This document shows positions 49,601 through 61,600 of a stretch of DNA of 64,000 nt, piece after piece. Within the stretch, counting starts at the first letter, position 1. Each line of letters opens with the position of its first letter. Source of the DNA: Bolinopsis microptera (lineage: Eukaryota > Ctenophora > Tentaculata > Lobata > Bolinopsidae); contig NC_087072.1 of the NCBI RefSeq assembly GCF_026151205.1, positions 25,695,799 to 25,759,798 of the forward strand, in the 5' to 3' direction. The translations under genes and the position numbers were made by a program. The notes beneath the pieces are model-generated. The model saw nothing but the letters and a program-made list of their open reading frames with translations, ran no database searches and was not told the origin of the DNA.

Positions 49601-52600
49601 TTACCATGGTTACTATGCAACCTTTTGCTTTTTACCTAATTTGCACGTGGGCGGTCGTACAAAAATAATTCTTTGAATTATAATATAGACTAGAAAGCCC
49701 GTGGTCACAGGGAGGAAGTTAATAGTATTCTTTGGTAGTCAGTTTTTATCGCATCAAAAAATAACCTTCACAACCGAAGATACAGCCGATTATAATGTAG
49801 CTAGCACTGAACACAACGTAATTACTACAAAGTCGATCAAAATGTCGCTCACAAATCTTTGCACGTGCACGTGCATGTAACACCGTTACTATGGTTACTA
49901 CGCAACTTGTATTTGTTTACCTAATTTGCACGTGGGCAAAAATTATAGTAGAGATTATATATAAGTACTAAGTACTTGATATTATAATATTATATAAGTA
50001 ATATTATATAAGTACTAAGTACTTTATATTATATTAGCTGAAGACGATTTACACATGTATTTTGAAAGCTCCTGCTAAAACAAACTTTTCGTATCACTTA
50101 TATGTTTTAAATAATCCCCCTCCAGGTATATTATATTATATAATACTAAGTACTTTATATTATATTAGTTATATTATATAAGTACTAAATACTTTATACT
50201 ATATTATTATATTATATTATGTATACTATATAGTATATATTACTATAAGTACTTTATATTATAGTACTATAGCGGTGGGCGCTACACCAATGCCGTTAAA
50301 TTCACATTAACGTATTTTTATCCTGTATTTGCCGAATTTTTTCGAAAAATACGGGAAATGTCATAATTAATCTGTTTTAAAGCTAGGGTCCAACACTCGA
50401 AACTGCAAATGTAAGTAACCCTAACAAACCTAACAAAGTAACAAACCATGATTTTAGAACGAAGACGAGACCGTTTTCTCCAGTTGGCGTGTTGATGGAC
50501 TGAAGGAAGGACATGGAACCTTCTAGATCGTGGTTAAAGAGCTTAATAAACACTACTAACAAGCTCTGCTGGATTGTAGGCGACTCACTGAAAGTTAACT
50601 GTGATAAAGTAAAACAATAAACAATTGAAACAATAAACAATTCTAACAGTGAACAATTTAAACAGTGAACAATTGAAACAGTGAACAATTGAAACAGTGA
50701 ACAATTGAGACAGTGTCCAGTGAACAAGTAACAAATAATATGTCTGAACAAATAAGTGGTTATAACTGCTTGCGATCTCATTTAGAAGTGTTGAATATTA
50801 CTATAGTATTATATATAGTTAGTGTTAAATGTGCAGTTAGAATCGCTCAGTGCATAAAACAAGGTTACCAGTTTAAGGTTTTTTCTACACATCAATTATT
50901 TTCATAGTAGTAACCGTGTATTAGTAATTGTGATACATTTTTATCATCATTTTAACTTTTAACATAACGTTATATAAACGTCACACCTTACACTAAATTG
51001 ATAAAATTAGGGTATTTAAATACAGTGATAAAATACCACAAAAAAGTATCGAACACATTAGGATGCAGTATATTAACAATTAAATCCCCCCCTTCCCCAT
51101 ATGCGTAACATATTAACAACAGATCCCCCTTGGCCTTATGCGATTATGCGATATACGTACCATTTAGTGAGTTTGTTAAGAACAGCTTGCAGGATCTTAC
51201 CATTTAGTGAGTTTGTTAAGAACAGCTTGCAGGATCTGGTTGATGTTGAGAGCTGCTCCAGCGTGTTTAATAAGACTGGATACCAATCTGCCGGAGTAAA
51301 GTGCCCCGTACTCGCTCATTTCCGGGTCTAACATCTTAGCAATGAGCTGCATAGTGTACTCCATACCAGTTATACCATTAATAGTTAGAGCGGTGACTTG
51401 CTGGAATCCCAGCGCGAGACACGCGCGCACACACTCCCCGCCACTCTGCAATATAGCTGTACTGTCCTTCACACACCCTATTGTAAGAGCCATCGCGGCC
51501 GGGAACACTTCCTTAATATACACCTGGGGGAGGGGAGATTAGTGAGGTATACACCTGGGGGAGAGGGGATTAGTGAGGTATACACTTGGGGGAGGGGAGA
51601 TTAGTGAGGTATACACCTGGGGGAGGGGAGATTAGTGAGGTATACACCTGGGGGAGGGGAGATTAGTGAGGTATACACCTGGGGGAGGGGAGATTAGTGA
51701 GGTATACACCTGGGGGAGGGGAGATTAGTGAGGTATACACCTGGGGGAGGGGAGATTAGTGAGGTATACACCTGGGGGAGGGGAGATTAGTGAGGTATAC
51801 ACCTGGGGGAGGGGAGATTAGTGAGGTATACACCTGGGGGAGGGAAGATTAGTGAGGTATACACCTGGGGGAGGGGAGATTAGTGAGGTATACACCTGGG
51901 GGAGGGGAGATTAGTGAGGTATACACCTGGGGGAGGGGAGATTAGTGAGGTATACACCTGGGGGAGGGGAGATTAGTGAGGTATACACCTGGGGGAGGGG
52001 AGATTAGTGAGGTATACACCTGGGGGAGGGGAGATTAGTGAGGTATACACCTGGGGGAGGGGGGATTAGTGAGGTATACACCTGGGGGAGGGGAGATTAG
52101 TGAGGTATACACCTGGGGGAGGGGAGATTAGTGAGGTATACACCTGGGGAGGGGAGATTAGTGAGGTATACACCTGGGGAGAGGGGAGATTAGTGAGGTA
52201 TACACCTGGGGGAGGGGAGATTAGTGAGGTATACACCTGGGGAGAGGGGAGATTAGTGAGGTATACACCTGGGGGAGGGGAGATTAGTGAGGTATACACC
52301 TGGGGGAGGGGGGATTAGTGAGGTATACACCTGGGGGCGGGGAGATTAGTGAGGTATACACCTGGGGGAGGGGAGATTAGTGAGGTATACACCTGGGGGA
52401 GGGGAGATTAGTGAGGTATACACCTGGGGGAGGGGGGATTAGTGAGGTATACACCTGGGGGAGGGGAGATTAGTGAGGTATACACCTGGGGGAGGGGAGA
52501 TTAGTGAGGTATACACCTGGGGGAGGGGAGATTAGTGAGGTATACACCTGGGGGAGGGGAGATTAGTGAGGTATACACCTGGGGGAGGGGGGATTAGTGA

Positions 52601-55600
52601 GGTATACACCTGGGGGCGGGGAGATTAGTGAGGTATACACCTGGGGGAGGGGAGATTAGTGAGGTATACACCTGGGGGAGGGGAGATTAGTGAGGTATGC
52701 ACCTAGGGGAGGGGAGATTAGTGAGGTATACACCTGGGGGAGGGGAGATTAGTGAGGTATACACCTGGGGGAGGGGAGATTAGTGAGGTATACACCTGGG
52801 GAGGGGAGATTAGTGAGGTATACACCTGGGGAGAGGGGAGATTAGTGAGGTATACACCTGGGGGAAGGGAGATTAGTGAGGTATACACCTGGGGGGAGGG
52901 GAGATTAGTGAGGTATACACCTGGGGGAGGGGAGATTAGTGAGGTATACACCTGGGGGGAGGGGAGATTAGTGAGGTATACACCTGGGGGAGGGGAGATT
53001 AGTGAGGTATACACCTGGGGGAGGGGAGATTAGTGAGGTATACACCTGGGGGAGGGGAGATTAGTGAGGTATACACCTGGGGGAGGGGAGATTAGTGAGG
53101 TATACACCTGGGGGAGGGGAGATTAGTGAGGTATACACCTGGGGGAGGGGAGATTAGTGAGGTATACACCTGGGGGAGGGGAGATTAGTGAGGTATACAC
53201 CTGGGGGAGGGGAGATTAGTGAGGTATACACCTGGGGGAGGGGAGATTAGTGAGGTATACACCTGGGGGAGGGGAGATTAGTGAGGTATACACCTGGGGG
53301 AGGGAAGATTAGTGAGGTATACACCTGGGGGAGGGGAGATTAGTGAGGTATACACCTGGGGGAGGGGAGATTAGTGAGGTATACACCTGGGGGAGGGGAG
53401 ATTAGTGAGGTATACACCTGGGGGAGGGGAGATTAGTGAGGTATACACCTGGGGGAGGGGAGATTAGTGAGGTATACACCTGGGGGAGGGGAGATTAGTG
53501 AGGTATACACCTGGGGGAGGGGAGATTAGTGAGGTATACACCTGGGGGAGGGGAGATTAGTGAGGTATACACCTGGGGGAGGGGGGATTAGTGAGGTATA
53601 CACCTGGGGGAGGGGAGATTAGTGAGGTATACACCTGGGGGAGGGGAGATTAGTGAGGTATACACCTGGGGAGGGGAGATTAGTGAGGTATACACCTGGG
53701 GAGAGGGGAGATTAGTGAGGTATACACCTGGGGGAGGGGAGATTAGTGAGGTATACACCTGGGGAGAGGGGAGATTAGTGAGGTATACACCTGGGGGAGG
53801 GGAGATTAGTGAGGTATACACCTGGGGGAGGGGAGATTAGTGAGGTATACACCTGGGGGAGGGGAGATTAGTGAGGTATACACCTGGGGGAGGGGGGATT
53901 AGTGAGGTATACACCTGGGGGAGGGGAGATTAGTGAGGTATACACCTGGGGGAGGGGAGATTAGTGAGGTATACACCTGGGGAGGGGAGATTAGTGAGGT
54001 ATACACCTGGGGAGAGGGGAGATTAGTGAGGTATACACCTGGGGGAAGGGAGATTAGTGAGGTATACACCTGGGGGGAGGGGAGATTAGTGAGGTATACA
54101 CCTGGGGGAGGGGAGATTAGTGAGGTATACACCTGGGGAGGGGAGATTAGTGAGGTATACACCTGGGGGAGGGGGGATTAGTGAGGTATACACCTGGGGG
54201 AGGGGAGATTAGTGAGGTATACACCTGGGGGAGGGGAGATTAGTGAGGTATACACCTGGGGGAGGGGAGATTAGTGAGGTATACACCTGGGGGAGGGGAG
54301 ATTAGTGAGGTATACACCTGGGGGAGGGGAGATGAGTGAGGTATACACCTGGGGGAGGGGGGATTAGTGAGGTATACACCTGGGGGAGGGGAGATTAGTG
54401 AGGTATACACCTGGGGGAGGGGAGATTAGTGAGGTATACACCTGGGGAGGGGAGATTAGTGAGGTATACACCTGGGGAGAGGGGAGATTAGTGAGGTATA
54501 CACCTGGGGGAAGGGAGATTAGTGAGGTATACACCTGGGGGGAGGGGAGATTAGTGAGGTATACACCTGGGGGAGGGGAGATTAGTGAGGTATACACCTG
54601 GGGAGGGGAGATTAGTGAGGTATACACCTGGGGGAGGGGGGATTAGTGAGGTATACACCTGGGGGAGGGGAGATTAGTGAGGTATACACCTGGGGGAGGG
54701 GAGATTAGTGAGGTATACACCTGGGGGAGGGGAGATTAGTGAGGTATACACCTGGGGAGGGGAGATTAGTGAGGTATACACCTGGGGGAGGGGGGATTAG
54801 TGAGGTATACACCTGGGGGAGGGGAGATTAGTGAGGTATACACCTGGGGAGGGGAGATTAGTGAGGTATACACCTGGGGGAGGGGGGATTAGTGAGGTAT
54901 ACACCTGGGGGAGGGGAGATTAGTGAGGTATACACCTGGGGGAGGAGAGATTAGTTAGGTATAAACCTGGGGAGGGGAGATTAGTGAGGTATACACCTGG
55001 GGAGAGGGGAGATTAGTGAGGTATACACCTGGGGGAAGGGAGATTAGTGAGGTATACACCTGGGGAGAGAGGAGATTAGTGAGGTATACACCTGGGGGAG
55101 GGGAGATTAGTGAGGTATACACCTGGGGGAGGGGAGATTAGTGAGGTATACACCTGGGGGAGGGGAGATTAGTGAGGTATACACCTGGGGGAGGGGAGAT
55201 TAGTGAGGTATACACCTGGGGGAGGGGAGATTAGTGAGGTATACACCTGGGGGAGGGGAGATTAGTGAGGTATACACCTGGGGGAGGGGAGATTAGTGAA
55301 GTATACACCTGGGGCGGGGAGATTAGTGAGGTATACACCTGGGGGAGGGGAGATTAGTGAGGTATACACCTGGGGGAGGGGAGATTAGTGAGGTATACAC
55401 CTGGGGAGGGGAGATTAGTGAGGTATACACCTGGGGAGAGGGGAGATTAGTGAGGTATACACCTGGGGGAGGGGAGATTAGTGAGGTATACACCTGGGGG
55501 AGGGGACATTAGTGAGGTATACACCTGGGGGAGGGGACATTAGTGAGGTATACACCTGGGGGCGGGGAGATTAGTGAGGTATACACCTGGGGGAGGGGAG

Positions 55601-58600
55601 ATTAGTGAGGTATACACCTGGGGGAGGGGAGATTAGTGAGGTATACACCTGGGGGAGGGGAGATTAGTGAAGTATACACCTGGGGGCGGGGAGATTAGTG
55701 AGGTATACACCTGGGGGAGGGGACATTAGTGAGGTATACACCTGGGGGAGGGGAGATTAGTGAGGTATACACCTGGGGGAGGGGATATTAGTGAGGTATA
55801 CACCTGGGGGAGGGGAGATTAGTGAGGTATAAACCTGGGGGAGGGGACATTAGTGAGGTATACACCTGGGGGCGGGGAGATTAGTGAGGTATACACCTGG
55901 GGGAGGGGATATTAGTGAGGTATACACCTGGCCTGGGGGAGGGGAGATTAGTGAGGTATACACCTGGGGGAGGGGAGATTAGTGAGGTATACACCTGGGG
56001 GAGGGGAGATTAGTGAAGTATACACCTGGGGGCGGGGAGATTAGTGAGGTATACACCTGGGGGAGGGGACATTAGTGAGGTATACACCTGGGGGAGGGGA
56101 GATTAGTGAGGTATACACCTGGGGGAGGGGATATTAGTGAGGTATACACCTGGGGGAGGGGAGATTAGTGAGGTATAAACCTGGGGGAGGGGACATTAGT
56201 GAGGTATACACCTGGGGGCGGGGAGATTAGTGAGGTATACACCTGGGGGAGGGGATATTAGTGAGGTATACACCTGGCCTGGGGGAGGGGAGATTAGTGA
56301 GGTATACACCTGCACCTAGGGGAGGGGAGATTAGTGAGGTATACACCTGGGGGAGGGGAGATTAGTGAGGTATACACCTGGGGGAGGGGAGATTAGTGAG
56401 GTATACACCTGGGGAGGGGGATTAGTGAGGTATACACCTGGGGAGAGGGGAGATTAGTGAGGTATACACCTGGGGGAGGGGAGATTAGTGAGGTATACAC
56501 CTGGGGGAGGGGAGATTAGTGAGGTATACACCTGGGGGAGGGGAGATTAGTGAGGTATACACCTGGGGGAGGGGAGATTAGTGAGGTATACACCTGGGGG
56601 AGGGGAGATTAGTGAGGTATACACCTGGGGAGGGGAGATTAGTGAGGTATACACCTGGGGAGAGGGGAGATTAGTGAGGTATACACCTGGGGGAGGGGAG
56701 ATTAGTGAGGTATACACCTGGGGGAGGGGAGATTAGTGAGGTATACACCTGGGGGAGGGGAGATTAGTGAGGTATACACCTGGGGGAGGGGAGATTAGTG
56801 AGGTATACACCTGGGGGAGGGGAGATTAGTGAGGTATACACCTGGGGGAGGGGAGATTAGTGAAGTATACACCTGGGGGCGGGGAGATTAGTGAGGTATA
56901 CACCTGGGGGAGGGGACATTAGTGAGGTATACACCTGGGGGAGGGGAGATTAGTGAGGTATACACCTGGGGGAGGGGATATTAGTGAGGTATACACCTGG
57001 GGGAGGGGAGATTAGTGAGGTATAAACCTGGGGGAGGGGACATTAGTGAGGTATACACCTGGGGGCGGGGAGATTAGTGAGGTATACACCTGGGGGAGGG
57101 GATATTAGTGAGGTATACACCTGGCCTGGGGGAGGGGAGATTAGTGAGGTATACACCTGGGGGAGGGGAGATTAGTGAGGTATACACCTGGGGGAGGGGA
57201 GATTAGTGAAGTATACACCTGGGGGCGGGGAGATTAGTGAGGTATACACCTGGGGGAGGGGACATTAGTGAGGTATACACCTGGGGGAGGGGAGATTAGT
57301 GAGGTATACACCTGGGGGAGGGGATATTAGTGAGGTATACACCTGGGGGAGGGGAGATTAGTGAGGTATAAACCTGGGGGAGGGGACATTAGTGAGGTAT
57401 ACACCTGGGGGCGGGGAGATTAGTGAGGTATACACCTGGGGGAGGGGATATTAGTGAGGTATACACCTGGCCTGGGGGAGGGGAGATTAGTGAGGTATAC
57501 ACCTGCACCTAGGGGAGGGGAGATTAGTGAGGTATACACCTGGGGGAGGGGAGATTAGTGAGGTATACACCTGGGGGAGGGGAGATTAGTGAGGTATACA
57601 CCTGGGGAGGGGGATTAGTGAGGTATACACCTGGGGAGAGGGGAGATTAGTGAGGTATACACCTGGGGGAGGGGAGATTAGTGAGGTATACACCTGGGGG
57701 AGGGGAGATTAGTGAGGTATACACCTGGGGGAGGGGAGATTAGTGAGGTATACACCTGGGGGAGGGGAGATTAGTGAGGTATACACCTGGGGGAGGGGAG
57801 ATTAGTGAGGTATACACCTGGGGAGGGGAGATTAGTGAGGTATACACCTGGGGAGAGGGGAGATTAGTGAGGTATACACCTGGGGGAGGGGAGATTAGTG
57901 AGGTATACACCTGGGGGAGGGGAGATTAGTGAGGTATACACCTGGGGGAGGGGAGATTAGTGAGGTATACACCTGGGGGAGGGGAGATTAGTGAGGTATA
58001 CACCTGGGGGAGGGGAGATTAGTGAGGTATACACCTGGGGGAGGGGAGATTAGTGAGGTATACACCTGGGGGAGGGGAGATTAGTGAGGTATACACCTGG
58101 GGGAGGGGAGATTAGTGAGGTATACACCTGGGGGAGGGGAGATTAGTGAGGTATACACCTGGGGGAGGGGAGATTAGTGAGGTATACACCTGGGGGAGGG
58201 GAGATTAGTGAGGTATACACCTGGGGGCGGGGAGATTAGTGAGGTATACACCTGGGGGAGGGGACATTAGTGAGGTATACACCTGGGGGAGGGGAGATTA
58301 GTGAGGTATACACCTGGGGGAGGGGATATTAGTGAGGTATACACCTGGGGGAGGGGAGATTAGTGAGGTATAAACCTGGGGGAGGGGACATTAGTGAGGT
58401 ATACACCTGGGGGCGGGGAGATTAGTGAGGTATACACCTGGGGGAGGGGATATTAGTGAGGTATACACCTGGCCTGGGGGAGGGGAGATTAGTGAGGTAT
58501 ACACCTGGGGGAGGGGAGATTAGTGAGGTATACACCTGGGGGAGGGGAGATTAGTGAAGTATACACCTGGGGGCGGGGAGATTAGTGAGGTATACACCTG

Positions 58601-61600
58601 GGGGAGGGGACATTAGTGAGGTATACACCTGGGGGAGGGGAGATTAGTGAGGTATACACCTGGGGGAGGGGATATTAGTGAGGTATACACCTGGGGGAGG
58701 GGAGATTAGTGAGGTATAAACCTGGGGGAGGGGACATTAGTGAGGTATACACCTGGGGGCGGGGAGATTAGTGAGGTATACACCTGGGGGAGGGGATATT
58801 AGTGAGGTATACACCTGGCCTGGGGGAGGGGAGATTAGTGAGGTATACACCTGCACCTAGGGGAGGGGAGATTAGTGAGGTATACACCTGGGGGAGGGGA
58901 GATTAGTGAGGTATACACCTGGGGGAGGGGAGATTAGTGAGGTATACACCTGGGGAGGGGGATTAGTGAGGTATACACCTGGGGAGAGGGGAGATTAGTG
59001 AGGTATACACCTGGGGGAGGGGAGATTAGTGAGGTATACACCTGGGGGAGGGGAGATTAGTGAGGTATACACCTGGGGGAGGGGAGATTAGTGAGGTATA
59101 CACCTGGGGGAGGGGAGATTAGTGAGGTATACACCTGGGGGAGGGGAGATTAGTGAGGTATACACCTGGGGAGGGGAGATTAGTGAGGTATACACCTGGG
59201 GAGAGGGGAGATTAGTGAGGTATACACCTGGGGGAGGGGAGATTAGTGAGGTATACACCTGGGGGAGGGGAGATTAGTGAGGTATACACCTGGGGGAGGG
59301 GAGATTAGTGAGGTATACACCTGGGGGAGGGGAGATTAGTGAGGTATACACCTGGGGGAGGGGAGATTAGTGAGGTATACACCTGGGGGAGGGGAGATTA
59401 GTGAGGTATACACCTGGGGGAGGGGAGATTAGTGAGGTATACACCTGGGGGAGGGGAGATTAGTGAGGTATACACCTGGGGGAGGGGAGATTAGTGAGGT
59501 ATACACCTGGGGGAGGGGAGATTAGTGAGGTATACACCTGGGGGAGGGGAGATTAGTGAGGTATACACCTGGGGAGGGGAGATTAGTGAGGTATACACCT
59601 GGGGAGAGGGGAGATTAGTGAGGTATACACCTGGGGGAGGGGAGATTAGTGAGGTATACACCTGGGGGAGGGGACATTAGTGAGGTATACACCTGGGGGA
59701 GGGGAGATTAGTGAGGTATACACCTGGGGGAGGGGATATTAGTGAGGTATACACCTGGGGGAGGGGAGATTAGTGAGGTATAAACCTGGGGGAGGGGACA
59801 TTAGTGAGGTATACACCTGGGGGCGGGGAGATTAGTGAGGTATACACCTGGGGGAGGGGAGATTAGTGAGGTATACACCTGGGGGAGGGGAGATTAGTGA
59901 AGTATACACCTGGGGGCGGGGAGATTAGTGAGGTATACACCTGGGGGAGGGGACATTAGTGAGGTATACACCTGGGGGAGGGGAGATTAGTGAGGTATAC
60001 ACCTGGGGGAGGGGATATTAGTGAGGTATACACCTGGGGGAGGGGAGATTAGTGAGGTATAAACCTGGGGGAGGGGACATTAGTGAGGTATACACCTGGG
60101 GGCGGGGAGATTAGTGAGGTATACACCTGGGGGAGGGGATATTAGTGAGGTATACACCTGGCCTGGGGGAGGGGAGATTAGTGAGGTATACACCTGCACC
60201 TAGGGGAGGGGAGATTAGTGAGGTATACACCTGGGGGAGGGGAGATTAGTGAGGTATACACCTGGGGGAGGGGAGATTAGTGAGGTATACACCTGGGGGA
60301 GGGGAGATTAGTGAGGTATACACCTGGGGAGGGGGATTAGTGAGGTATACACCTGGGGGAGGGGAGATTAGTGAGGTATACACCTGGGGAGGGGAGATTA
60401 GTGAGGTATACACCTGGGGGAGGGGAGATTAGTGAGGTATACACCTGGGGGAGGGGACATTAGTGAGGTATACACCTGGGGGAGGGGAGATTAGTGAGGT
60501 ATACACCTGAGGGAGATGTGAGATTAGTGAGGTATATGTGAGGTATACACCTTGGGGAGCTGGAGGGGAGATTAGTGAGGTATATGTGAGGTATACACCC
60601 GGGGGAGGGGAGATTAGTGAGGTATACACCTGGGGGAGGGGAGATTAGTGAGGTATACACCTGGGGGAGGGGAGATTAGTGAGGTATACACCTGGGGGAG
60701 GGGAGATTAGTGAGGTATACACCTGGGGGCGGGGAGATTAGTGAGGTATACACCTGGGGGAGGGGAGATTAGTGAAGTATACACCTGGGGGAGGGGAGAT
60801 TAGTGAGGTATACACTTGGGGGAGGGGGAATTAGTGAGGTATACACCTGGGGGAGGGGAGATTAGTGAGGTATACACCTGGGGAGGGGGATTAGTGAGGT
60901 ATACACCTGGGGGAGGGGAGATTAGTGAGGTATACACCTGGGGGAGGGGAGATTAGTGAGGTATACACCTGGGGGAAGGGAGATTAGTGAGGTATACACC
61001 TGGGGGAGGGGAGATTAGTGAGGTATACACCTGGGGGAGGGGAGATTAGTGAGGTATACACCTGGGGGAGGGGAGATTAGTGAGGTATACACCTGGGGGA
61101 GGGGAGATTAGTGAGGTATACACCTGGGGGAGGGGAGATTAGTGAGGTATACACCTGGGGGAGGGGACATTAGTGAGGTATACACCTGGGGGAGGGGAGA
61201 TTAGTGAGGTATACACCTGAGGGAGATGTGAGATTAGTGAGGTATATGTGAGGTATACACCTTGGGGAGCTGGAGGGGAGATTAGTGAGGTATATGTGAG
61301 GTATACACCCGGGGGAGGGGAGATTAGTGAGGTATACACCTGGGGGAGGGGAGATTAGTGAGGTATACACCTGGGGGAGGGGAGATTAGTGAGGTATACA
61401 CCTGGGGGAGGGGAGATTAGTGAGGTATACACCTGGGGGCGGGGAGATTAGTGAGGTATACACCTGGGGGAGGGGAGATTAGTGAAGTATACACCTGGGG
61501 GCGGGGAGATTAGTGAGGTATACACCTGGGGGAGGGGACATTAGTGAGGTATACACCTGGGGGAGGGGAGATTAGTGAGGTATACACCTGGGGGAGGGAG

